Assembly (NCBI GenBank): GCA_032622095.1
Contig: CP136062.1
Location: forward strand, 51,969,349-52,033,348
DNA from: Siphonodentalium dalli
Lineage: Eukaryota > Mollusca > Scaphopoda > Gadilida > Siphonodentaliidae
Reading direction: 5' to 3'
Length of the DNA: 64,000 nucleotides
Of the stretch, positions 36,101-48,400 are shown in pieces; within the stretch, counting starts at the first letter, position 1, and every line of letters starts with the position of its first letter. The notes under the pieces were generated by a model. That model saw only the letters and a program-made list of their open reading frames with translations. It ran no database searches and was not told where the DNA came from. The translations under genes were made by a program, and so were the position numbers.

Positions 36101-39100
36101 CGACGGTTCATCGCCACATAAGTTATGATGGAACTTTGTGCATGTAGTTGATAGAACGTTTCACAAAACGTCTAATCGTTGACAAAACATGCCCAATTGA
36201 GAATGCAACAAACATATATGATTCGATTCGATATTCGATTCGATTTCCAGAATTCGATTCGATATTCGATTCGATCAAATTCTCCAATTCGCAGGACCCT
36301 AAGGTATAATGAAACTAAACACTAAAAAGCATCTATGCATTGATCAATAATACCTAGCAAGGAGAATTGAATTAAGTATGTCCGAGAATATCAAGTAGCT
36401 TTCGTGAAAATGAAAGTTCAAACTGAAAAGATATTTGTGCCCTGTGACGTCATACTGCAGGGTTTGTCTGCAGGAGATATTTATAGCGGCGAAATCTTTC
36501 AAACTCGGAATGCGTAGCTAAGTATATAATTGTTCAATGATCTGTATTGGTCCAACAACGGACGATCGCTGCTATAGAACAGAGTTTTAGCCAACGTGTT
36601 GTCAAATTGATATAATTGAGTTTTGGCGGGAAATGTGAACATGTGCGTCGTTGTTTGTGCTCGGGGACCCAGGCGGGACAACGAAACTATTATTGACCGT
36701 ACTTTGACTTTATCCCCATATTGGGGGGTGTATGTTTTTTTGTGTTTATCCTCCATGCATGTAATATGGCTCAAATGAATGGTGTTGTCACTGTGAATTC
36801 CCGCTATAAAGACTGATTTGGGACAGGTTCCATATTAAAAGAGTACGATCTCGGAGCATGAGTAGTTTCACCTGTGCATAAAAATGTCCCGACTCAGCCT
36901 TTTACCTTTACCTAGCTGGTAGATACCTCCTTTGGTAGGGGAACCGCCTGTTGGCGTATGTTGATCCCTACTCTGCCTAACTCAGCAATTCGGCATTCTT
37001 TGATCAAATTATTTAATCGTACGATAGCTCGGGATCTCCGAATGTGAGTACCGGTAGTTTCAACCACAAAAATCACGTGCACAATAATATCCGTACTCAG
37101 CAGTCCGGCATTCTTTGATGTTACCACGACATGTATTACGATGTATATATAACCACGTTTTCCAATGCACACCAAACATTACGTTGTAGTTTTTGCGCTT
37201 TTATTTCAAAGCGTTACCCTGTAAGCCTACTGGTAACACACTGTGCTCAATTGACAGCTTTTTCACCAGTATTCTGTTTAACCCCCGAACTCCCGTTGCA
37301 GCCTGATATTTTTATGACATATTTCTACTGACTTTTGGTACATGTATGAATCAAACAGATAATCTGCGAGGGGAATGAGGCCGTCCAATAGACGCTGAGC
37401 CGTACTAACGGAAACCCTGAGTATCAGAGCATGTTCTGATCAAACTAGAGCAGCGCCTGCAATGGCTGCAGTCGGTTCATTGGTTGGCTTGTAAAAATGA
37501 CTGGGGTAATATTGTACCAAGTGTGTTAGAGCAAGTAATTGGTTAATCGCTATATAAAACTGGTCATTATTATTATTATTATTATTTTGTGTCAGTTCCT
37601 CATATATTATGTTTTTGTGCGTTTGCACATTTTGAATACGTGGTACTTACCAACCTTGAAACCACGTGATTCCCCACCGTGACTATACTATATATTTATT
37701 CTCAAATTCCACCGCATCGGCTTCTTCATTGTCCAGAGCGGGTTCAAGTTAATGAACCAATTGAAAACACTGAAAATGTTCAGTCTCATGGCCTTCCTCG
37801 GCCAGATATAAGTTTTACCAAAGTACAACTGAATAATGTCCTCACTCCCTTTACCTGAAGGTGTGACATCCATTCCTTGTAACCACATCCAAGTTTTGAA
37901 ATAGTGTGTCTGACATTTGCAGAATGAGGTCCCCAGAGGGTGAATTTAGTGATGCTATCAAGCACAGCGGCTAGCATCACCAAATTCACCCTCTGGGAAC
38001 CTCATTCTGCATAGGCCTCAAATGCTAGACATAATATCAGAATGAAGTTCCCCAGTTGAAGTTGACAATGTTCACCCACTAGTCACCTCGATTATGTAAT
38101 TTATCTTCTGCAAATTAGGGGTTATAGATACATTTCGTGACACACCTTCACCATTAGTTTAACCATCAAACCTTGTTTACCGGTAGAGTTGTATAATGCG
38201 CATGTACATTTTGAGGGGAATTACTGGGTCAACAACTATGGAGTCGACACGAAGGGTAGTGTCTGGTGACTTAATCAAGAGAACGACCTTGTCATGTGAC
38301 CTTGAACAATTGGAAAACAAATTGGGCACAACACATCGTCTCCTCATTAGGCAAAACTATGCCAAATTTTAACAGAATCCAATAAAGCATTGCGATGTTA
38401 TGGAGCGGACACAAAGGGTGCAAGAAAATGAGACTGGTGTATATGAAGTCTAAGTTTGAAAGCACCCTGTGACCTTGACCTTTTACAAACCACAATGCAC
38501 ACATATCGCGACACACTGTCACACCCTTAGGTTTACCATCACGCCTTGTTTCATTGAAATCATGTGATGTACACAAAAGTTATGGAGTGGACATGAAGGA
38601 TAGTGTCTGGTGCCTTATATGAGAGAATGACCTTGTTCTGTGACTTGACCTTCAACAATTGGGAAAAATATTTGTGTGCATCATCTCATCATTAGGAACA
38701 ACTGTAGCAAATTTCAACAAAATCCAATAAAGAAACGCCATGTTATGGAGCAGACACGAAAAATCTTATGGACAGAGAGACAGACGGACAGAAAAGACAA
38801 ACACTATATGCTCCCGAAATTTTGTTTTCAGGGACATAAAAACAATTTGAGATTATAAATACAGAAGATACAGAAGATGAGGCCTAAGCAGAATGAGGTC
38901 CCAGAGGGTGAATTTTATGATGCTAGCCCCCTGTGTGGGATAACGTCACTAATTCACCCTCTGGCGATCTCATTCTGAAAATGTCAGACACACTATTTCA
39001 AGGCTTTACTACAGCTCACTTTTAAATCATTTACAGTAATGCCCTAAATAATCGACTCCTTAACCACAGCAGGGTAACTTTTCAGGATTTAGTCGGAAAT

Positions 39101-42100
39101 ATGGCTCGCTGCCATTTATCGGAAAGCTCTCCGATGAATGGCAACAAGCCATATTTCTGACTAAATCCTGAAAAGTTACCCATAATTCTGCTGTGGTTAA
39201 GGAGTCGATTATTTAGGGCATTACTGTACTTGCCATAGCCATACTGATTTGATCAAATTAACTTACCCGCATCCAGTGGGTTGCCACATCAGCGCTGCTA
39301 AGCACCACCTCTCCATTTGCACTAATTCCAGTCTCGTTACTCAGCAAGATAGTTTTACCTGCAACAAATCCAATTAAACTGATACAGGTGTAAGGCTGCA
39401 ATGATCAAATGTGAATAAAACCAGATAAATTGGTTTAAAATCAATTAAATTATGCTAGCCTCAAACAAGAGACATTGAAAGATATGAGATATGAAAGATA
39501 TAACCTTTAACAAGAGCATCGCTAGGACATGGCAAAATACACCCCTTAGCCATTTCAAATTGTACTACCACAAAATAAAATAATAATTTGAGCTTAAAAA
39601 GTATATCTAATTAACCCCTAATTTCAATGCCAAATGCAGTCAAATTCTAAGTCGGATAATGGCATTAACTCATGTAAAAATAATTGGACAGAACCCATAT
39701 TTGAACTTGGCCTGTATCTTTAGCTGGGAAATACACATATCAACTTTGGTTCAGATTAAATAACCCAAACTGGAGTTATCGGTCAGAAACCAAAAATTTT
39801 AAGGATAGACGGCTTGATGGATGGACGAAAGGCTAGAGACAGTACGACGGATGGACGGACGAATGATGAGTGATCAATCCAGACGTCGACATTACGTTTA
39901 CTATACTATGGTATGGGTAAACATAAAAATGTAAAGCTTGCATAAGAGACTAAGAAATGTTTTTTTTTTACGTTACAATTTGAAGAGATCAGCTTTCTGG
40001 TCGAAAATTAGAACAACATTGCTATCCAAACTTGACTATTATATAGCAAGACAGCAAGTTTGTAGAGCCAAAATCTGCATACCATTCAAAATATTTTTCA
40101 CAAAATTGATTTACAAATTAAATTAATACATAGCAAATCATGTGCATGTCAAATTGAACCACAGAAATTGATTCCAGAAAGAAATAGAATATATGTTAAG
40201 AAGTTTGTATAGAAATTTGATAATAAAGAAACTTTCCAGAGAAGATGAGGCCTAAGCAGAATGAGGTCCCCAGAATGTGAATTTAGGCCTAACAAAAAAA
40301 GACCTGTGTTTGGGGTCACATGGTCTGAAAATATTAGGGTAGGTAGGGATTATCTTTTTTTTTCTTTTCTTTTTTTTTAATAATTAAACATACCGCATAA
40401 TAATTTAACCTTGTAATGATATTGTGAATGTATTAATTCCCCCATGTACTCTGACAGCCATATAGTATATGAGATGTGACATATTTCACATCAACCAGGC
40501 CTAGATGGATAATAATTTACACATACCATATTCATTTTAATATATTAAAATAATTTGATATAAAATTAATTTCAGGCGGTTTTCAGACATTCCTGAACTG
40601 AAATATAAATGTATAAAATTGTTTTAATACTGGTACCATTTAACTGTGGGCATTTATATTAAATAAATAACAGTTTGTCATATTTGTTGTTTTAATATAA
40701 TATAAAACAGATGCTTTCCTTTATTATATTTGGAAATTATAAGTGTCAAAACAAGGAGAGTAACTTTAATATTATAGTAAACAGTAGTAAAAACTTATAA
40801 ATAACTGCGGAATTTCCCATTCAACGAACGATCCGATTGGTACTAGCACATAATTATTTATAGCAGTCCAATGGGCGGAGATCTGACCAGAGTGATGCAT
40901 TGGATGTCAGAAACACGGGGTCGTATTTTGTCACAATCATGTCGACAACTTTTCAGCACGAAAAGGTGTTTTGCGAAATATTCGTATTGACAACAATATG
41001 TAGATATGTACTAGATCATACATCCAACTGCATTCACGCACAGCTTGGTAAAACACAGCGCCAGATTGCAGCAATATTGCCAATATAAACAAGTAAATAA
41101 TACGCCCATCATAAACCAACTTCCCACTGTGAGCCCCGTGTGTTCAATCAATGATTCTATTCGATTATTTGTCCGACCATTCCACGTATGGATAAAGGGA
41201 CGCAGGTTGTAAACAGCGTGACAGGAAACTCCTCTCGTGGGCCTCACTTTAGAGAAGCCGCGTTAGCAACACGTTAACTACGCCGCATTGAATGGATTGG
41301 TTTATTATTTACTGGGGGTGAAAGCTATACACGTGGTTTGTGAATGAATGTTCCAGAACATCGCGGAACATGTTGTTGATGTTTAGAACTTCTCAAAATA
41401 TGAACTATGCGGGCTGGATTAATTATTAAATAAACACTCTGTGCAGCAGTGCCTACGTATGTCGGCCTATTCATGTTTTAAAATATATTTTTGGCATTGA
41501 TTGTGTGAGTTTGAACAACCTCTGGATGGAGTAGACAAAGCCGTATATAAAAGATGTAAGATTGGAATTCAAAAATTTTGGAAATCTCAATAAAAACTTT
41601 AGGGTCGCATGGTTTTATTAGGCACGGTCGGGTGACCCCAAACACAGGTATTTTTTTGTTAGGCCTTAGTGATGCTAGCCCATTATGCGGGATAGCGTCA
41701 CTAAATTCACCCTCTGGGGACCTCATTTTGAAAATGACAGGCACATTAAACTAGGGCTTTCTCCCACTCAGTTATAAAAGTACAGTAATGCCCTAAGTAA
41801 TCGACTCCTTGACCATAGCAGAATTATGGGTAACTTTTCAGGATTTAGTCGGAAATATGGCTTGTTTCCATTCATCGGAAAGCTCTCCTCGAGAGCTTTC
41901 CGATGAATGGCAACAAGCCATATTTCCGACTAAATCCTGAAAAGTTACCCATAATTCTACTGTGGTTAAGGGGTCGATTACTTAGGACATTACTGTATAT
42001 ATAAGCCTTTTTACTGGTTCGCGATTTTCAAGATGGCCGATGGTTCCATATGGTCCGATTCCTAGCTTTTTATCCAACCCACCGGTAAAAGCCGGTAAAA

Positions 42101-42455
42101 GGTCAAAGTTGAGAAGTAGCATCCATTTCGACCATTTGTAAACATTCGACAGCTGAGTGCGAGAATTTTTTATCAACATTTTATGGCTTAATTTCATTTA
42201 TTCTGAGTGCAACTACGTGTTTAAGAATTGTTTTGTGGCCATGTCATCTATAGAGTTAGGATCTGGTGACGATGCAGACATTCAGACGCCCTTTTTTGTC
42301 AACGAACTTCCCATAAGTTACTCTTCTTCTTCCGATTTCAGACAACATCAACAGGCTGATGATTATGACTAATTTATTTTGGCAACGACTGGCGATAATT
42401 TCTCTTCATGATTAGGGTTTGTGATAAAATAATTGATTTGATTTGAATTTTTTGT

Positions 42456-42487
<32 letters not shown>

Positions 42488-45400
42488 TTGAATTTGGAGG
42501 TCATGATTAGTTGATTGGATTCTTTACTGGGTCGATTGGGTTTTCTGGGACGTCCAGCATGGATATAGTTGGTTCATCATCCTGGTCCTGAACTCATCGA
42601 CTGGAATGATGGTGACTATTTCTGTTGGTATAGCATTCCATTCTGTTATGGTCCAGGGAAAGAAAGAAAATTTATGGTAATCGTAGTTGGATTGTGGAAT
42701 TATGTAGCCAGCCGCATTAGTTTGCCTGGATTCTCTTGTTCTTTTAGCATATTCATCAATTTTTATTGCAGCATGTTGATTGTGAATTTTGTGCATCATG
42801 AATAATCGAGACTGGTGCCTCCTGGACTGTAAAGAGTGCCATCTCAGATTATCTATAATGTCTGATACGCTGGATGTTCTTCTGTATCTGTTGAGAGCAT
42901 ATCTAGCAGCGCGTCGTTGAACTTACTCCAATGCATCTACATTCTTGTCTGTATATGGGTCCCATACAGTCAGTGCATATTCCATTAATGGCCTTACTAA
43001 AGACTTGTACGCAGTCGCCTTCAGATGATGATGATAAATAGCGATGATAAACATACGTGATACATCCAATCCATCTACTGTGCGAAACCTATGTATCCAG
43101 GGTGAGTGTTTAAATAGTTTTATGAAGTTCTCGCACCTGCGATACGATAACGACCTGTTGCCATTTTATTTTGGGAATTCCCAGACTGGAGTCATATGCT
43201 AAACATAGATGCTACTTGTTAACTTTGACCTCCGGAGACCAAATGGCGGATTCGCCGCGAGTAAGTGAAATCACTTATTGAAATGGTCTTTTATTCATCT
43301 GGAGGGGAATATGAGCAGACATGGATAAAACAAGTGAAGAAGATTCCTATTTATTGGTAGGACATGTTCAGATAATAGACCGTTATCTGACATTCCTACC
43401 ACTCCTCAATGAGTATTTAGGCAAAAAAGGGTTAAAGTTTAAACAAACCCTGAAGTAAGTCTCGTATTCTTTGTGGTTGTGCAGTAGAGAGTTGATCCAA
43501 TGTTCGTAAAGCACTTCGATAATGCTGATAGCCCCAGACACTTTTCCACTGAATATCAGTCAGTTGTATATCATGGATAAGCTTAGCGTGTAGTCGTGTA
43601 ATTTCATCTTCCACGGCCCGTTTGGATCTCGTAAGTTTCTTCACTTTTGACATATTACTTTGAAGCCATTTCCTGAAAAATATTAACAGCGAGATGCACA
43701 AAGCTTGTGAATTATGCATCTGTGTGTATACAAAAACTAAAATCATTGTGTTTCCCAATATGGCCTTAATTTATTTTCCCCTGGCGGAAACCCTGCTTTA
43801 TCCCTTGTCAGATGGACAAGGCATCGGTTATGTATGAAAATATTCAAACCAGTACATATTATCTGATAATTTCACACCAATTAACTCTTTCACCACCGAA
43901 TATATGAGGGTAAAATGCCCCAGACCCCAGATTTACAGGACTTAATTAGGATTTTTTTTGTCTTTAGTGCTAAGCCTAAATACTAATGTTTAGAGGGATC
44001 GCGGGTATGGCAAACCATATATTTCCATGATCAGCAGTGAATTTATATTCACATGAGGGTCATAGATGACCTTCGGGTGCCGAACTTCCTTGACAACGGT
44101 TGCCAGGGAAACACCCGTCATTGAAAAACACTAGATTTTTATCAATTTTCTACTGAATGGCACTCATACAATGCTGGCTATTTGTTTTCTTGTGCACACA
44201 CTGGTGATCACCCTATGGTCAAATTTGAAGAAGTGATTTCACCTTGTTTAAAATATCAGGCAAATGTTGGCTTGAGGAGGGGAAAGTTCTGTCAATCACA
44301 GTCCAAAATCGATCCAAAAATTCAAATAGGCAATGCAAAAATAAATCACCCAGTGATCACATTCAGTGACTGATAAATAATTGACTATATTGACCAAAAT
44401 CACTCTAATCGATCTAATTATATCTCACAATCAAAACAAATGAACTTCACACACTAGAAGTCCTTTTATTGACGAATTTAGAACACAAACTTTCTCAAAA
44501 CAAAATCAATTCACTCCCTTTGTGCTATATATTTATAACTTTGGGAATTCCAGTATAATGAGTGTGTACTTGTTGACACTTTCTGCTTCAATATTGCGTT
44601 CGTTTTCAGGGGTATTAGGCCTAATTGTCCGCGTAAAAGGTGTATGATACGCACAACTATAACACTTTAGACAACATTCTTGCCAAATATATGATATTTT
44701 ATTTTAAAATATACTGCCGGACATAATGTCAGGACATTTGGCGATATGTATCGGAAAATGTCCATGTCCGACCGACCGCCTAAATTCAGACATGCTTCCA
44801 ATGGAATTCAGATATAATATTTTAGTTTTCTATGGCAGGGACACATAGAGGGATCCCCAGAGGGACCTATATGAATTGTGGGAGCTATTACATTATGTAG
44901 CGGTGTCACAGTTCGTTTAAAAAATGGATAAACAGGCGAACGCTTCTGCCCACTATAGCGGACAGCGGGGTAGAACGTACATGACGTCGTTCCCGCTATA
45001 GCTGGCAGCGGGTGTGAACGAGTTAATAGGAATCATGCACTTGTAATATCTGTTTGTCATCTGCTTATATTTTCTAATATCCTTCAAGATGAATAATAGA
45101 ACGATATATACATAAAACGGAACATGTGTATTAATGGGTTTGTTGATATGGCAAGAGTGTTAGCGCAGAAGGATAGAAAGAGAGGGGCAGCCGAGAGATC
45201 TATCCTTCTGCAATGGCACAAGTGCCGTATGAACAAACCCATTAACACACTCTTGTTCCATGTTTATTATACGTCACCCATCTTAGAATCCATGCATTAA
45301 AAAATACAGGCTTACAAGGGCTTGTTTTGTCAGGTGTGATTATGCTTTTATTTTATAGATTCTATTTCATGGTTGAGGCGAACGTTATTTGACATTAATG

Positions 45401-48400
45401 ACATGCGTATGGCATGTGCATATGGAACATATGTTGCATACAGATTTGTAAATATGAAACAGCAATAACTCTGTACTTCTGGGAACAGGTGTGTAAAAAT
45501 AAAATGAAATGATTAATGCATATTTTTACGCACAGCTTGCCGCTCGCGAAAATGAATATTTTGTCGATCATGAATGAGACAATTTTTGTTTTTTTTTCTA
45601 TTATATGCGGTTGAAAAGAAATTTACCAATTACGTACAACAACAATGAATTTTCTTCAATCAATGCAATCAATGGAAATAGTTCCAATTAATCCATTGAT
45701 TACTCCATAAGTACATGTATGCCAAATTTCAACACAAATTTTTTTTTATCGTGAAAATAATAATAAAAGTAAGGTGAACCCTTCCATGACGGGAGCTGTG
45801 CTGGTCCAACATTAAAGATCCTATGCCATGCATTCTCTTATATGTGCGATTCTCCCATAGGGAGCCTTGCACATATAAGAGAATGCACAGGCTTACATGG
45901 TCAAGATAAATATTGTGAGACCAATATATTCTCTTATATATATGTCAGGCTCCCTATGGGAGACTCGCATATAAAAGAGAATGCATTGGCAAAGGGTTTT
46001 CACAATTTTCAGCAAGCTCCAATCATGGAAGAGTTAACCCTAATTCCTGCTGTGCATTAGTACACAAAATTATATAAATGAATCAGTCGTTCACACACTG
46101 GATAGTATCACTGTATGAAAGTGAAAATTTCTATATTCCCTTCTGGGGGATAATGCTATTTAAGGCACTTTTCTCTATAATTAGGGATGTTCCGATATTG
46201 AAAAAGCCCATCGGACCGATTTCCGATAACTGGAGGCACAATCGGCCGATTTTCCGATTCCGATGTTTATATATTTTGTGCGTTTGTTCCCATAATGGAC
46301 CTATATAAATTCATTGCACTCCCTATCTCGGTATAGTTTCAAAGCCAAATACATCAAAGAAATATATACACACTGTTGCAAAGATTTTCCACCGACATCA
46401 GTTGTGCGCTACCATTGATGTATACTGGTAGTTGTTTGACAAAGAGTTCAAAGGTGCCGACTCAGAGTAACATTATGACCGTGTGGGGGAACACTTGAAT
46501 GCGGTGTAAAAGTCTTGATTGAATACTTGTAAGTTGCGACAGTGTATGGCATGGCGATGATTATTAATTAAATTTAGATTGATGGATAATAATTGCTGCA
46601 ATATCTGTCTGAGATTTCCCAAATTCCCATTGGTCACACCTTTTGTCTTTTAACAACTGGGAAGCTTTTTTAGTTCCGCCTACTCAATTTATGTTTCGCG
46701 AGTTCAAAGTGGAGCTAAGCATATTCTATTGAGTACGCCGTAACTTGTAATTACAGCATCACTATAACAAGTGCACCGCTGGGCGGAGGTAACGCCCCCG
46801 ACTGTACAATCTGAGAAACTTTCTGGTTAAGCGCTATAAAAATGCCACATGTTGTTCTATATTAGCTTCAAATTTGGTCTGGTGCCACAAAAATAGAAGG
46901 AAAACTGAATTTTCAAAAAAAAAACTGATTTTTTTTAAGTCGAAAAAGGGTCATAACTCTCACAAAAATTATCCGATTGAACCAAAATTTTACCTTGACC
47001 TGTATTGCGATATTGGTAATACACAAAAAATAAACAATCCAAAATCAAGTTATCATCTGGAAACCAAAAAAAGTAGCAGAAAACCTGAATTTTCTAAGTC
47101 CAAAAAGGGGGGCGTAACTCTGAAAAAAATGGGCGGACGAAACCACGGCTATGGGGAAATCTTGTCCCCCCCCCGGCTGGTCTATTGGCATACCAAAGAT
47201 CAACTGAATTGAATTAGCGAAACCAAAGTTATGAGTTGAAACGTTGAAAAGGACGGACGGATGGCTCCACTATATATCCCCAAATCTCCATCGGAGATCG
47301 GGGGCATAACATTGGCACTTCGCGGAGCGGAAAAAAAACAAGTGCAATTTGGAAATATACTTCACCATATTGTCCCCTACAGACGAAAAGGCCAATTGGT
47401 CGTTATTGAAGACAACAGGAAACTATATTGTAATGAGGTCAGCTGTTTAAAGCTTTCTTTGATTCTATTTCGTGTCCACGCGATTGAACCAATAACTTCA
47501 TATTACACAGGGTATGTCGGGCAGGTGTATTGCTATGCTTATTAAATCATATCAGACTGTTTGGACGATGCCAGTAACTTCTTTTTAGGCTGTTACAACT
47601 GCGTTTTACATTCAATACTACAGTTGTACCCCGCTGGACAAAACAAGTGTCCACTGCCACCGCGGTGTACTTGCTGTTCGGCCGCGGTGTCAGAGTTTGT
47701 AACCGCAGTTGAGCACCGCGGCCGAATGGCAAGTACACTGCGTCCGAATGGCAAGTACACCGCGGACGAACGGCAAGCACACCGCAGCCGAACGGAAAGT
47801 ACACCGGGGTTAGATGTCTGGTTTGTATCGTCTTTTTTTTCAATTTAAAACAAGTATTTTATGTAGTATTATACGAAGGTTAGTATTTTTATAATAATAT
47901 AATAATATAATTGCCCATACATATCTCGACTAACCACATTAACTGTGAACCCAATGTTTCAACCATAACGCAGATTTTATTGGAACTATGTTGGCAATTA
48001 TAAAAAATAATTCTTGCATCTCGTGCTATCAGATCGGCATCAACTGTCAATCATCAAGGATTAGGTTGTGAGATTTTATTCTCTGATCCAATTGGTTGGC
48101 TGTGGGAGGAGCTTACCGATATTTTTTTCTGATGTGGAAACTCAGAATAATTCTATAGATAATTTCCAGCCAGTCCTTCTAGCTGCCTTTAACTAGTCTT
48201 TTTAAACATACACTCTATTCGGGTATGTGGTTTTGTTGCTTGCTCCAGACTCCAAAATGTGCGACGTATGATACGACATTGCTTATAACATTGTATTAGT
48301 GTTTTTAATCCAGTGGCAATTTGGGATAATCAGCATTTTAAATAAAAGTGTAATATTCTCGATCCATTTGTGGCAGAAACTGAAAATGTGCTATTTTTAC

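Larger units (their letters stand above)
32027..36301. mobile_element. 4.3 kb hAT-type non-autonomous element carrying two satellite arrays
   Basis: TAGGGTCCTGCGAAT at the left and its exact complement at the right are flanked by the 8 bp duplication AGGTATAA (32019-32026, 36302-36309). Subterminal regions are rich in ATTCGATTCGATATTCG on both sides. Inside are the family D array (32243-34047), a 160 bp array (about 34165-35260) and a Cys-rich small frame. No transposase was recognised. Confidence 0.92.
31713..37200. repeat. ~1.1 kb tandem duplication, copy 2 (interrupted)
   Basis: The left part 31713-32026 and the right part 36302-37200 together match copy 1. The split lies exactly at the AGGTATAA target duplication of the nested hAT-type element. 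Copy 1 reads ..AGGTATAATGAAAC straight through (near 30900), confirming the empty site. Confidence 0.85.
29927..37681. mobile_element. 7.75 kb block bounded by ~30 bp inverted repeats
   Basis: CACGGTGGGGAATCACGTGG at 29927 is matched by its exact complement ending at 37681, and the match extends about ten bases further with mismatches (GAGTTG / CAACCTT). No clear target duplication was found. Inside are a tRNA-like SINE, a ~1.1 kb tandem duplication and a nested hAT-type element. No transposase was seen. Without nested DNA it would be about 3.5 kb. Class unknown. Confidence 0.7.

Noticed and set aside
43986-45026. A transposase gene in the TTAA element
   Set aside because: The longest frame is 63 codons with no piggyBac-like motif.
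47547-47848. 95-98 codon frames on both strands
   Set aside because: Produced by the GC-rich 22 bp subterminal repeats of the 47631-50584 element.
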